A DNA stretch of 64,000 nt from Streptomyces hiroshimensis (GCF_014650335.1 NZ_BMUT01000001.1:983037-1047036); one strand, 5' to 3'; counted from the stretch's first letter, positions 16,086 to 24,194 are shown. A program made the numbers and translations. The notes: generated by a model from the letters alone, not told the origin.

Positions 16086-17297
16086 ATGCCGAACCCCGCT
16101 CCTTCCGCGCCCTTCGACATCGGCGCGCTCACCACCGACCCGTACGGCACCTACGCCCGGCTGCGCGAGGCCGGCCCGGTCCACCGCTTCACCGGCCCCG
16201 ACGGGCGGCCCGCCTGGCTGGTGACCCGCTACGAGGACGTCCGCCGGGCGCTCGCAGACCCGCGGCTCTCGCTGGACAAGCGCAACGCCACGCCGGGCAA
16301 CTACTCCGGATTCGCACTGCCTCCGGCACTCGACGTCAATCTGCTCAACATGGACCCCCCGGACCACACCCGCATACGCCGCCTCGTGGTCAAGGCCTTC
16401 ACCCCCGGCCGCGTGGAGAAGCTGCGCGAGCCGGTGCGCCGGATCGCAGGCGAACTCCTCGACGCCGTCGAGGCCGAGGGCCGCACCGATCTGCTGGCCT
16501 CCTACGCGGGCCCGCTGCCCATCACCGTCATCTGCGACCTGCTGGGCGTACCGCAGGAGCAGCGGCTGGACTTCCGGGCCTGGACGGACGCGCTGATCAC
16601 TCCGGACCCCGCGCGGCCGCACCAGATGAAGGAAGCCATCGGCAACATGATGCGCTTCTACACCGGCCTCATCGCGAGCAAGCGCGCCGCCCCCGGCGAC
16701 GACCTGCTCTCCGACCTCGTCGCCGTCCACGACGGCGACGCGGGGGACGGGGCCGACCGGCTCTCCGAGGACGAGCTGAGCTCGCTCGCCTTCCTGATCC
16801 TCTTCGCGGGCTACGAGAACACCGTCCACCTGATCGCCAACTCCGTCCTGGCGCTGCTGGACCACCCCGCCTTGATGGACTCTTTGCGAGCGAATCCGGC
16901 CGGACTCGGAGCGGCCGTGGAGGAGTTCATGCGGTGGGACGGGCCCGCGCCCCTGGCGATCCGCAGGTTTCCGCTGGAGAACGTGGAGATCGGTGGAGTG
17001 ACGGTGCCGGCCGGGGAGACCGTCCTGCTGTCCCTGGCGTCGGCCAATCGTGACCCTCATCACTTTTCCGAGCCGGATCGGCTGGATCTGAACCGTGATC
17101 GTTCCGGTCATCTCGCGCTGGGTCACGGGATCCACCACTGCCTCGGTGCCCCGCTGGCCAGGATGGAGACGGAAATCGCGCTGGCAGCGCTGCTGGAGCG
17201 GTTCCCCGGGCTCACGCTCGACGGGGCGCGGGAGGACATCGCCCGGCGGCCCTCGGTACGTGCGCGTGGCCTGATTTCGCTGCCTGTTCGCTGGTAA
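16086..17297 (+). CDS. Cytochrome P450 (CYP105/107-like)
   Basis: A 403-residue soluble bacterial P450. It has the I-helix L-F-A-G-Y-E-N-T (the acid-alcohol pair is E-x-T), the K-helix E-F-M-R (E280-R283), and the heme loop G-H-G-I-H-H-C-L-G with axial cysteine C352. The usual Phe seven residues before the Cys is replaced by Leu, as in several actinobacterial members. W-L-V-T-R-Y-E-D-V-R-x-A-L and M-D-P-P-D-H-T-R-I-R-R are present. It would hydroxylate a small molecule using ferredoxin electrons; no ferredoxin gene is adjacent, so redox partners are supplied elsewhere. It appears monocistronic, between a hairpin and a convergent terminator. Confidence 0.9.
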   Translation: MPNPAPSAPFDIGALTTDPYGTYARLREAGPVHRFTGPDGRPAWLVTRYEDVRRALADPRLSLDKRNATPGNYSGFALPPALDVNLLNMDPPDHTRIRRLVVKAFTPGRVEKLREPVRRIAGELLDAVEAEGRTDLLASYAGPLPITVICDLLGVPQEQRLDFRAWTDALITPDPARPHQMKEAIGNMMRFYTGLIASKRAAPGDDLLSDLVAVHDGDAGDGADRLSEDELSSLAFLILFAGYENTVHLIANSVLALLDHPALMDSLRANPAGLGAAVEEFMRWDGPAPLAIRRFPLENVEIGGVTVPAGETVLLSLASANRDPHHFSEPDRLDLNRDRSGHLALGHGIHHCLGAPLARMETEIALAALLERFPGLTLDGAREDIARRPSVRARGLISLPVRW

Positions 17298-17360
17298 TCA
17301 GCAAAGCCGAACAGGTTTTTGATGCATAACCCATCCTTGATGAGGTAGAACTGTCCTCGA

Positions 17361-17398
17361 GCCCGCCCGGTGTGCATCCCCCGTCGCACCGGGCGGGC
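17361..17398. terminator. Bidirectional terminator hairpin
   Basis: GCCCGCCCGGTG (17361-17372) and CACCGGGCGGGC (17387-17398) form a perfect 12-bp stem with a 14-nt loop. It lies between the convergent P450 and Yip1 genes, so it can end transcripts from both sides. Confidence 0.8.
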
Positions 17399-17427
17399 CT
17401 TCGAACCTCAGGCCACTCACGCGTGGA

Positions 17428-18045
17428 TCAGCCCGTGGTGGCGGGGAACTTCAGCAGGGCGACCGCAGCGAGCATCTGTATGCTCACCGCCGCCACGGCC
17501 TTGTGCGTGGGCAGGTGGTGCTGACCGCGGATCAGCAGCGTGGCGAAGGCGTAGCCGAAGGCCGAAGTGATCCAGGCTGCCGCCCGTACGGGGAAGGAGT
17601 CCCCGGCCAGGCACGCGTCCAGGGCCAGCCGCGGCAGATCCGTCGCCCAGAACACGACCACGAACAGCGTGACCGTCGGGCCGAACTTGCCGTTGCCGCC
17701 GAGCCGGCGCGCGATGGCCTGCGTGACGATGCCCAGCAGCAGGCTGGCGAGGACGAGTACGACGTCGGCTATCGCCATGGCCTCCAGGGCCAGGGCGGGG
17801 CCCACCCGCCACCCCTCCCAGAAGGAGTCCTTGCCCATCGTCCCCAGCACTCCGCAGAGCATGCACAGGAACGCCGCAGCTCCCCACACGCTCCGGTCCC
17901 GGGCCTCGTCGAGGATCTCGACCGGGCGGTACCACAGCCCGAAGAAGAGGCGGTGCCAGTACAGCCTGCGGCGGGGGGCGGCGGAGGCGTGCGGGGCGGG
18001 AGGTGAGTGAGGGGAGGCAGAAACAGGCATGGGTGCAAGTATCAC
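17428..18045 (-). CDS. Yip1-like polytopic membrane protein
   Basis: A 205-residue protein with five predicted membrane segments after a Pro/Ala-rich cytoplasmic start. W-Y-R-P-V-E-I-L-D-E-A-R-D-R matches the conserved entry of Yip1 domains, where a P-x-E/x-x-L segment precedes the first helix. The GTG at 18045 overlaps the stop of the permease gene upstream (GTGA), so the pair is coupled; an ATG at 18030 would lose five residues and has no ribosome-binding site. The role of bacterial Yip1 proteins is poorly defined. Here it may be an accessory of the APC permease. Confidence 0.65.
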   Translation of the reverse strand: MILAPMPVSASPHSPPAPHASAAPRRRLYWHRLFFGLWYRPVEILDEARDRSVWGAAAFLCMLCGVLGTMGKDSFWEGWRVGPALALEAMAIADVVLVLASLLLGIVTQAIARRLGGNGKFGPTVTLFVVVFWATDLPRLALDACLAGDSFPVRAAAWITSAFGYAFATLLIRGQHHLPTHKAVAAVSIQMLAAVALLKFPATTG

Positions 18046-19628
18046 CGCTCGGCGGGCACCCCGGTGTCCGGGTCGGCATCCGGGCCGGCGTCCGCAGCCG
18101 TGCCCGCAGCCGTGCCTGACCTGGCGTCCGGGACCGCGCCCGCGGTGAGGTCAGGGGCGGTTCCGGGAACGGTCGCGTGGGCGGCGTCGGGGTCGGCCCC
18201 GTGCCGGTACTCCTCGCTGATCTCCCGCGGCCCGAACGGCCACACCTTCTCGTAGCGCGACCAGAGCACGAAGGCCACGCAGCCGGCCCCGACCCAGGCC
18301 AGCGACCATTCGATGGGGTGCCGGCCGGGGGAATTGCGGTCCGCGTAGCCGTAGATGACGAGCCAGCCGACCAGCGCCACCAGGCTCGGCAGCGGGTAGA
18401 GCCACATCCGGTACGGGCGCGGCAGGTCCGGCTGGCGGCGGCGCAGCACGCTCACGGCCACGACCTGGGCGAGGGCCTGCACGATCACCATGACGGAGGT
18501 CAGCAGCTGGATCAGCGTGGCCAGGTCCGTATGACGGCCGATCAGGAAGCCTGCACCCGTGATGACTCCCATGGCGGCCAGGCCCAGCGCGGGGAAGCGG
18601 TGTCTGGGGTGCAGCCGCCCGAAGGGGCGGAAGAAGACCTTCTCCCGGGCGGCGTCATAGGGCACCCGGGAGCCGCCGAGCAGCCCGGTGAGGACCGAGG
18701 CGACGGCCGTGACGAGGATGAGCACGGTGACGGTGCGCGCGGGTCCCTTGCCCCAGGCCTCCTCCAGGACCGCCGAGGCGACGGACGAGGACGCCGTCGA
18801 GCCGGGGTCGAGCATCTGCTTCCAGTCGATGACGCCGAGCGTGCCGATCTGCAGGAGCAGGTAGATGGCCATGATGCCGAGGATGGAGAAGACGATGGCG
18901 CGCGGCAGGGTGCGCCCGGGGTTCTTGATCTCGGCGCCCATGTAGGCGGCGGTGTTGTAGCCGAGGTAGTCGTAGATGCCGATGGTCAGGCCCGCCGCGA
19001 AGCCGATCCAGAAGTGATCGGAGGTCAGCTCGAAGGCGCCCGAGGGGTAGGTGAAGGCCCGGTCGGGGCTGAAGTGGGTGAAGGCGGCGAGGATCACCAG
19101 CACGACGGAGGCGATCATCACGCACCACAGCACGACCGTGATCCGCGCGATGTTCTCGACGCGCCGCCACAGCACCACCACGATCAGCGCGATGACGGCC
19201 AGTCCGGTGAGGTCCCCTTGCGTCTGCCCCATCTCCGGCCACAGATAGCCCAGGTACTGCACGAAGCCGATGACCCCGGTGGACATGCCCAGCGGGATGA
19301 AGAGCATCGCCGTCCACACGAACAGGAACGGCATCAGCTTCCCCGTGCGGTACTGGAAGGCCTGGCGCAGATAGACGTAGCTGCCGCCCGCGCCGGGCAG
19401 CGAGGCGCCGAGCTCGGCCCAGATCAGGCCGTCGGCCAGGGCCAGCACCGCGCCCGCGACGAAGCCGATGACGGCCTGCGGGCCGCCGAAGGCCGCGACC
19501 ATGAGGGGGATGGTGACGAAGGGGCCGATGCCGCACATCTGGCTCATGTTGATGGCGGTGGCCTGGAACAGCCCGATGCGGCGTACGAAGCCGACCCGCT
19601 CATCCGGCGATGGATCCGTGTCTGCCAT
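18042..19628 (-). CDS. APC-superfamily amino acid/polyamine permease
   Basis: A 528-residue protein with about 12 membrane segments. The first helix begins R-R-I-G-L-F-Q-A-T-A-I-N-M-S-Q-M-C-G-I-G-P-F, a variant of the APC unwound substrate site (GxG); the G-A-G-G-S-Y-V-Y-L-R segment and Y-x-G-x-N-x-A-A-Y-M-G-A-E-I-K-N-P-G complete the pattern. The C-terminal about 60 residues are a repetitive A/G/D/P/T tail (PGTAPDLTAGAVPDA type). The substrate is probably an amino acid or polyamine; the N-terminal divergence prevents a finer call. It starts at ATG 19628 behind GAAAGGG, which lies inside a structured leader. It is co-transcribed with the Yip1-like gene. Confidence 0.8.
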   Translation of the reverse strand: MADTDPSPDERVGFVRRIGLFQATAINMSQMCGIGPFVTIPLMVAAFGGPQAVIGFVAGAVLALADGLIWAELGASLPGAGGSYVYLRQAFQYRTGKLMPFLFVWTAMLFIPLGMSTGVIGFVQYLGYLWPEMGQTQGDLTGLAVIALIVVVLWRRVENIARITVVLWCVMIASVVLVILAAFTHFSPDRAFTYPSGAFELTSDHFWIGFAAGLTIGIYDYLGYNTAAYMGAEIKNPGRTLPRAIVFSILGIMAIYLLLQIGTLGVIDWKQMLDPGSTASSSVASAVLEEAWGKGPARTVTVLILVTAVASVLTGLLGGSRVPYDAAREKVFFRPFGRLHPRHRFPALGLAAMGVITGAGFLIGRHTDLATLIQLLTSVMVIVQALAQVVAVSVLRRRQPDLPRPYRMWLYPLPSLVALVGWLVIYGYADRNSPGRHPIEWSLAWVGAGCVAFVLWSRYEKVWPFGPREISEEYRHGADPDAAHATVPGTAPDLTAGAVPDARSGTAAGTAADAGPDADPDTGVPAER

Positions 19629-19631
19629 GGC

Positions 19632-19670
19632 GGTCAGCCCTTTCTCGCGCCGGATGGGGTCCGGCTGACC
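19632..19670 (-). promoter_or_regulatory. Structured 5' leader of the APC permease with two competing stems
   Basis: In the mRNA, GGTCAGCC (19670-19663) can pair with GGCTGACC (19639-19632), an 8-bp stem ending three nt before the ATG. Alternatively GCCGGA (19665-19660) can pair with TCCGGC (19654-19649). The two stems share bases 19663-19665 and exclude each other. The GAAAGGG ribosome-binding site adjoins the first stem, so the choice could affect translation. This is a visual reading; it does not match a riboswitch class I recognise. Confidence 0.4.
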
Positions 19671-19696
19671 TGATTATCCGTCCAATGCACTGGTAG

Positions 19697-19738
19697 CACC
19701 GGCGTGTCGGAGCCGTCCACCGTTCCGACACGCCGGTG
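19697..19738. repeat. Perfect 14-bp inverted repeat between divergent transporter genes
   Basis: CACCGGCGTGTCGG (19697-19710) and CCGACACGCCGGTG (19725-19738) are perfect inverted copies around a 14-nt loop. It resembles a terminator but lies between two outward-facing genes, where none is needed. It could be an operator, a relic, or an end for read-through RNA. Confidence 0.75.
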
Positions 19739-19759
19739 ATGGACGAATGCCGCAGGCGA

Positions 19760-19776
19760 TTGCGAGATCGTTGCAA
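19760..19776. promoter_or_regulatory. Candidate Nur (nickel-uptake regulator) box
   Basis: TTGCGA-GATCG-TTGCAA is an inverted repeat with 6-nt arms and a 5-nt spacer. It matches the Streptomyces Nur pattern tTGCaa-N5-ttGCAA at 11 of 12 positions. Nur is a Fur-family repressor that shuts down nickel-uptake genes when nickel is plentiful. The site lies 36 nt before the cobalamin riboswitch and about 270 nt before a nickel/cobalt permease, so it can cover that gene's promoter. Confidence 0.7.
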
Positions 19777-19811
19777 CTGCAGAACTACTGCACAACCGCT
19801 AAGGTGGCCCG

Positions 19812-20004
19812 GCCGTGGTGTTCGGGAAGACCGGTGACGGACCTTCGTGGTCCCAGTCCGGAGCGGCCCTCGCCACTGTGATCGGGGAGTGACCGTCCCG
19901 TCCGCGCGCTCCCCACGGGCGCGCGGAGCCACTGGCCGCAGCCGGCTGCCGGGAAGGCGGGGACGGGCGCGAACGGACCCGTAAGCCAGGAGACCGGCCA
20001 CGGC
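19812..20004 (+). promoter_or_regulatory. Cobalamin (B12) riboswitch
   Basis: The leader carries the landmarks of the adenosylcobalamin riboswitch in order: the closing stem GCCGTGG (19812-19818) with CCACGGC (19998-20004), GCCACTGTGATCGGGGAG, GGAGCCACTGG, GCCGGGAAGGC, and the B12 box AGCCAGGAGAC (19984-19994). The spacing agrees with the family. It precedes the nickel/cobalt permease by 43 nt and should lower its expression when cobalamin is sufficient. This indicates that the permease supplies cobalt for B12 synthesis. Confidence 0.92.
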
Positions 20005-20047
20005 ATCTCGCAAATGGTCCACGAGGTGCTGGAGCGTTCAACCCAAG

Positions 20048-21196
20048 ATGTCCCGTCCCGCTGATTCACCCGCTTCCCCCGGTTCACCCGGTTCCCCTGG
20101 TTCCCCCGGTCCCGCGCCCGCCTTCCGGTGGCGCCGTGAGGACACCGTGCGGACCGCCGCACTGCTGGCCGTCATAGCCGCCCTGCACGTCGTCGCGTTC
20201 GGCGTGCTCTACCTGCTCGTGGTCCCGAACCACTACACCGTCGGCTCCAAGGTCTACGGGGTCGGGCTCGGCATCACCGCCTACACCCTCGGCATGCGGC
20301 ACGCCTTCGACGCCGACCACATCGCCGCCATCGACAACACCACCCGCAAGCTCATGGCCGACGGCAAGCGGCCGGTCTCCGTCGGCTTCTGGTTCGCGCT
20401 CGGCCACTCCAGCGTCGTCGTGCTGCTGACCCTGCTGGTGGCCGGCGGCACGCAGCTCGCCGGCACGCTGATGGACGAGGAGTCCACCACCCACCAGACG
20501 CTCGGCATCGTCGGCACGACCGCCTCCGGCGGCTTCCTCTACCTCATCGCCGCGCTCAACCTCGTCGCCCTCGCCGGCATCCTGCGCATCTTCCGCGCCA
20601 TGCGCGAGGGCCACTACGACGAGAAGGAGCTGGAGCAGCACCTGGACTCGCGCGGCTTCATGAACCGCATCCTCGGCCGCTTCACGCGCTCCATCACCCG
20701 CCCCGGGCAGATGTACCCCCTGGGCTTCCTCTTCGGCCTCGGCTTCGACACCGCCACCGAGGTCACGCTGATGGTGATGGCGGGCAGCGGCGCCGCCGCG
20801 GGCCTGCCGTGGTACGCGATCGTGTGCCTGCCGCTGCTGTTCGCCGCGGGCATGAGCCTGTTCGACACTCTCGACGGCACGTTCATGAACTTCGCCTACC
20901 AGTGGGCGTTCTCCAACCCGGTCCGCAAGGTCTACTACAACCTCACCATCACCGGCCTGTCCATCGCCGTCGCCTTCCTCATCGGCACCATCGAACTGGT
21001 CGGCGTCCTGCACGAGAAGCTGGAGCTGGACGACGCGGTGACCGGTTGGATCGCCGGCCTGAACCTCGACAACGTCGGCTTCGTCATCGTCGGCCTGTTC
21101 GTGGTGGTGTGGGCGGCGGCCCTCGGCTACTGGCGCTTCGGGAAGGTCGAACAGCGCTGGGCGGCCCGCACGGAGGCCGCGGCGGCCGAGAGCTGA
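20048..21196 (+). CDS. NiCoT-family nickel/cobalt permease (HoxN/NixA-like)
   Basis: A 382-residue inner-membrane permease with the family signatures R-H-A-F-D-A-D-H-I-A-A-I-D-N-T-T-R-K (metal-binding helix II), L-G-H-S-S-V-V and G-F-L-F-G-L-G-F-D-T-A-T-E-V. There are about eight membrane segments after a cytoplasmic start with tandem S-P-G repeats (ASPGSPGSPGSPG). It imports Co2+ and/or Ni2+. The ATG at 20048 follows the riboswitch; GTGCTGGAG upstream is a modest ribosome-binding site. Control appears two-layered: a Nur-like box for nickel and a cobalamin riboswitch for B12. No urease, hydrogenase or B12 genes lie within the window. Confidence 0.93.
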   Translation: MSRPADSPASPGSPGSPGSPGPAPAFRWRREDTVRTAALLAVIAALHVVAFGVLYLLVVPNHYTVGSKVYGVGLGITAYTLGMRHAFDADHIAAIDNTTRKLMADGKRPVSVGFWFALGHSSVVVLLTLLVAGGTQLAGTLMDEESTTHQTLGIVGTTASGGFLYLIAALNLVALAGILRIFRAMREGHYDEKELEQHLDSRGFMNRILGRFTRSITRPGQMYPLGFLFGLGFDTATEVTLMVMAGSGAAAGLPWYAIVCLPLLFAAGMSLFDTLDGTFMNFAYQWAFSNPVRKVYYNLTITGLSIAVAFLIGTIELVGVLHEKLELDDAVTGWIAGLNLDNVGFVIVGLFVVVWAAALGYWRFGKVEQRWAARTEAAAAES

Positions 21197-21207
21197 CGCC
21201 GGGTCGG

Positions 21208-21234
21208 CCCGGTCCCGGCAGGGCCGGGGCCGGG
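21208..21234. terminator. Bidirectional terminator hairpin
   Basis: CCCGGTCCCGGC (21208-21219) pairs with GCCGGGGCCGGG (21223-21234): 12 bp with one wobble and a 3-nt AGG loop. It sits between the convergent NiCoT and MFS genes. Confidence 0.75.
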
Positions 21235-21275
21235 CTTGATCGCGGACCGGGCTCGGTCGCCGGAGCAGGCCCTGT

Positions 21276-22481
21276 TCAGACGGCGCGCGCAGGCGCCTCC
21301 TCGGTCTCCTCCCGCGCCGCCGGGACGAGGTGCGCCTGCCCGGCGAGGATCACCAGGGCGCCCACGGCGAGCCCCGCGACCCCGGACGACGCGGCCCACG
21401 TGGGCCCGGCCGTCTCCAGCACCGTGCCGGCGACGGCCGACCCCAGCGCCACGCCCGCCGTCATCAGGGTCACCAGCCACGCGAACGCCTCGGTGACGGT
21501 GCCCGCCGGGGCGAGCTCGCCCACCAGCACGAAGACGACGGTGAGCACGGGCGCGAGGAACAGCCCGGTGAAGATCATCAGGCAGGCCATGAGCGGCGGC
21601 GCGGGCAGCAGGCACAGCAGCCCGTATCCGGCCGTGAGCCCGAGCATGAGCAGCAGCGTCCGGCGCGGCGGCGCCACCCGCCAGTGCCGCACGGCCCCGT
21701 AGGCCAGTCCGCCGGTCAGCGCGCCGAGGGCGTTGAGCGCGAGGAGGGCCGGGGCCCCGCCGGGCAGCCGGTGCTCCTCCGCGTAGGAGACGACGAGGAC
21801 GTTGAGCGTGCCGATGGCGATGCCTGCGCCGGTGAGGCCCGTGAGCAGCACGACCAGGCCGCGGCTGCGCAGCGGACCGAGCCAGTCGGCCGCCCGGGCG
21901 GGTGCCTTCCAGGCCCGGACGGGCGGGGCGCCGGCGACGACGAGTACCCCGGCGATGCCCAGGAGCGCTCCCGCCCACAGTGCCGCCGAGGGTGAGGCGA
22001 CGGCCACGCCGCCGGCCACCACCAGCGGCCCGCCGACGAAGACCAGCTCCTGGGAGGCCGAGTCCAGGGCGTAGGCCGCCTCCAGCTTTCCGGGCGCGAC
22101 GATGTCCGGCCACAGGGCCCGCAGGCACGGCTCCAGCGGCGGCGTCGCCGCTCCGGCGAGCGCGGCCCCGGCCAGGACGGCCGTGCGGCTGCCGGGCGCC
22201 GTCGCCACGACGGCGAAGCCCACGGCCGCCACGAGGGAGGTGGGCAGCAGGACGAGCGGCTGGCCCGCCCGGTCCACGAGGCGGCCCAGCAGCGGGCCGC
22301 CGATCGCGGAGGCGATGGCGAACACCCCGACGGCCACGCCCACGAAACCGTACGACGCCCCCGCCTGACGGAGGGCCAGCGGCACGGCGACGGACGCCAT
22401 CGCGCTCGGCAGCCGCCCGACGAGGGTGCCCAGGAGCAGCCTGGTCACATGGGGGCCGCGCAGCAGATCCGCGTAGCTCAT
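21276..22481 (-). CDS. MFS transporter
   Basis: A 401-residue protein with about 12 hydrophobic helices and the MFS loop G-x-L-L-G-R-L-V-D-R-A-G between helices 2 and 3 (GPLLGRLVDRAGQ). It resembles the small-drug/sugar efflux type of actinobacteria; substrate unknown. I set the start at ATG 22481 (MSYADLLRGP), preceded by GCGAGG; an ATG at 22517 has no ribosome-binding site. A promoter with an overlapping palindrome lies just upstream, so it is probably transcribed separately from the secreted hydrolase behind it. Confidence 0.8.
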   Translation of the reverse strand: MSYADLLRGPHVTRLLLGTLVGRLPSAMASVAVPLALRQAGASYGFVGVAVGVFAIASAIGGPLLGRLVDRAGQPLVLLPTSLVAAVGFAVVATAPGSRTAVLAGAALAGAATPPLEPCLRALWPDIVAPGKLEAAYALDSASQELVFVGGPLVVAGGVAVASPSAALWAGALLGIAGVLVVAGAPPVRAWKAPARAADWLGPLRSRGLVVLLTGLTGAGIAIGTLNVLVVSYAEEHRLPGGAPALLALNALGALTGGLAYGAVRHWRVAPPRRTLLLMLGLTAGYGLLCLLPAPPLMACLMIFTGLFLAPVLTVVFVLVGELAPAGTVTEAFAWLVTLMTAGVALGSAVAGTVLETAGPTWAASSGVAGLAVGALVILAGQAHLVPAAREETEEAPARAV

Positions 22482-22567
22482 GGGGAGACCTCGCCGCTCG
22501 TCGACTCCCTCGGCCATGGGGCCATGTCCGGCGCTGACGCTTGCGTGGGTGAGATCACGAGGGAATG

Positions 22568-22594
22568 GTTATACGTAACACGTAGGGCCGTCAA
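22568..22594 (-). promoter_or_regulatory. Candidate promoter and palindrome of the MFS gene
   Basis: Reading leftward, TTGACG (22594-22589) and TATAAC (22573-22568) are separated by 15 nt; TAACCA two bases later would give 17. The spacer contains the palindrome TACGT-GTT-ACGTA (22584-22572), which could be an operator for a repressor that blocks the promoter. It is an unusually AT-rich stretch in this genome. The -35 overlaps the stop codon of the hydrolase gene. Confidence 0.45.
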
Positions 22595-24105
22595 GGGATT
22601 TCCGGCAGGCCCGGACCCTGGCAGCGCAGCTCCCCGCGGGGCAGCGTGCCGTCCACCAGATACGCGGCCACGGCGTCGTCCACGCACGCGTTGCCCCGGC
22701 TGGCGAAGACGCCGTGCGAGTAGTCGTTCTCCAGCGTGACCAGCCGGGATCCGGGCAGCACGCGCTGCATGGCCCGGGCGCCCTCGGCCGGGGTGACGGG
22801 GTCGTGCTGCGAGGCGACGAGCAGGGCCGGGGGAGCGGCGGGGCTGCCGGTGGGGCTGCCGAGCCGCGTGCGGCTCTCCGGGCGGTGGTGCCAGTACGCG
22901 CAGGCCGACGCCTCGATGCCGGTGAGGACGGGCAGCGGGTCGAGGCCGCGCAGTCGGCGGAGATCGGCGGCGACCCGCCCCGGCGTGGGGCCAGGGCCGT
23001 CGGCGCACTTCACGGCGCGGTTGGCGGCCTCGTACGTACGGGAGTCCCGGCCGTCGAAGGGGGCCGCGGGGCGCAGGCCTTCGACCGTGCCGTCGCGCAG
23101 GTAGGTGCGCAGCCCCTCGCCGAGGGGCGCCCAGCGCTCGGTGCGGCCGAGCGCCCGGTAGACCGCGCGGTCGAACTCGGCGGGTCCGAAGCCGTCCACG
23201 GCCCGGGCCGCGAGCCCGGCCCGCACCCGCCCGTACGCCGCACGGACCGCGCTCGCCGTGCTGCCGAGCGCGAAGTGCTCCCGGTGGGCGGCCAGCCAGG
23301 TGAAGAGCGTCTCCCGCTGCCGCAGCAGGGCCCGGGCCTGGCGGAGGTCGAAGGCGTACCAGTCCTCCGGGCCGACGACGCTGTCCAGCACCATCGGGCC
23401 CACGCGCTGCGGGAACAGGGCCGCATAGGCCGCGCCGAGGTAGCTGCCGTAGGAGACGCCGAGGAAGCCGGTGCTCCGCTCGCCCAGGGCCGCCCGGACG
23501 GCGTCCATGTCGCGGGCGGTCTCCTCCGTCGACAGGTGCGGCAGGGCGGGGCCCAGGCCCGCCGCGCAGTCGTCGGCGAGGCGGCGCAGGGAGCCGAGGT
23601 GTTCCCGCTCGGCCGAGCGGTCGCGGGGGAGGGGGTCGGGCGCGGGCGCCGCGAAGAGGCCGCCCATCGCGCCGCAGTCCGCGGGTGCGCTGCGGCCCGT
23701 GCCGCGCGGGTCGAAACCGATGACGTCGTACGCGCGGCGGACCCGTTCGGGCAGCTTGGCGCGCTTGGTGACGGCGTACGGCAGCCCGGAGCCGCCCGGC
23801 CCGCCGGGGTTGACCAGCAGGATCCCGCGGCGCTCGGCGGGGGTGCCGGTGGCGCGGACGCGCGAGACGGCTATGGACAGGTGCGGGCCGCGGGGCCGGG
23901 CGTGGTCGAGGGGCACGCTCAGCGTGCCGCACTCGACGCGGGCGGGCGGGGGCGGTGCCGGCACGGAGGCGGGGCACGGCCCGAAGGCGATCGCCGCGGC
24001 GGGCTGCGCGGCGGCCGCGGCGGCGGTGGGGACGGTGGGGGGCAGGGCCGTCGCGGTGGCGGCGACGGCGCACAGGACGGCGGCCGGGCGGGTGGGGCGG
24101 CGCAT
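22591..24105 (-). CDS. Secreted alpha/beta hydrolase (tripeptidyl-aminopeptidase-like)
   Basis: A 504-residue protein with a signal peptide (about 1-35, MRRPTRPAAVLCAVAATATAL and an alanine run). The alpha/beta-hydrolase core shows the oxyanion motif L-V-N-P-G-G-P-G-G-S-G, R-G-T-G-R-S, nucleophile G-V-S-Y-G-S, acid Q-H-D-P-V-T-P, and histidine N-D-Y-S-H-G, followed by the TAP_C domain. Paired cysteines near the C-terminus (NACVDD and ELRCQG) fit the secreted SlpD/SlpE/TAP group, which remove N-terminal tripeptides or cleave ester-like substrates. ATG 24105 was preferred because it opens the signal peptide; a longer start at 24186 would run into the Fur-box-like site upstream. It is divergent from the ATP-grasp operon. 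Confidence 0.85.
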   Translation of the reverse strand: MRRPTRPAAVLCAVAATATALPPTVPTAAAAAAQPAAAIAFGPCPASVPAPPPPARVECGTLSVPLDHARPRGPHLSIAVSRVRATGTPAERRGILLVNPGGPGGSGLPYAVTKRAKLPERVRRAYDVIGFDPRGTGRSAPADCGAMGGLFAAPAPDPLPRDRSAEREHLGSLRRLADDCAAGLGPALPHLSTEETARDMDAVRAALGERSTGFLGVSYGSYLGAAYAALFPQRVGPMVLDSVVGPEDWYAFDLRQARALLRQRETLFTWLAAHREHFALGSTASAVRAAYGRVRAGLAARAVDGFGPAEFDRAVYRALGRTERWAPLGEGLRTYLRDGTVEGLRPAAPFDGRDSRTYEAANRAVKCADGPGPTPGRVAADLRRLRGLDPLPVLTGIEASACAYWHHRPESRTRLGSPTGSPAAPPALLVASQHDPVTPAEGARAMQRVLPGSRLVTLENDYSHGVFASRGNACVDDAVAAYLVDGTLPRGELRCQGPGLPEIP

Positions 24106-24175
24106 GGATCTCGCAATCGGTGGGGCGGGGTGGGGCGGAGGGCACACAGGGGAACCGGCTGACGGTTCAGCAGAT

Positions 24176-24194
24176 GACAATGACAACCATTATC
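24176..24194. promoter_or_regulatory. Fur-box-like palindrome (probable metal-responsive operator)
   Basis: GACAATG-ACAAC-CATTATC agrees with the classical 19-bp Fur box at 16 of 19 positions, all three differences being T to C. Its 7-nt arms are inverted copies with one mismatch. It lies in a short AT-rich island between the divergent hydrolase and ATP-grasp genes. In Streptomyces the Fur family includes Zur (zinc), Nur (nickel) and FurA/CatR. Zur is the most plausible reader, but the 15-bp Zur pattern TGAAAATGATTTTCA is matched less well (about 10 of 15). No DmdR1-type iron box is present. Confidence 0.55.
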
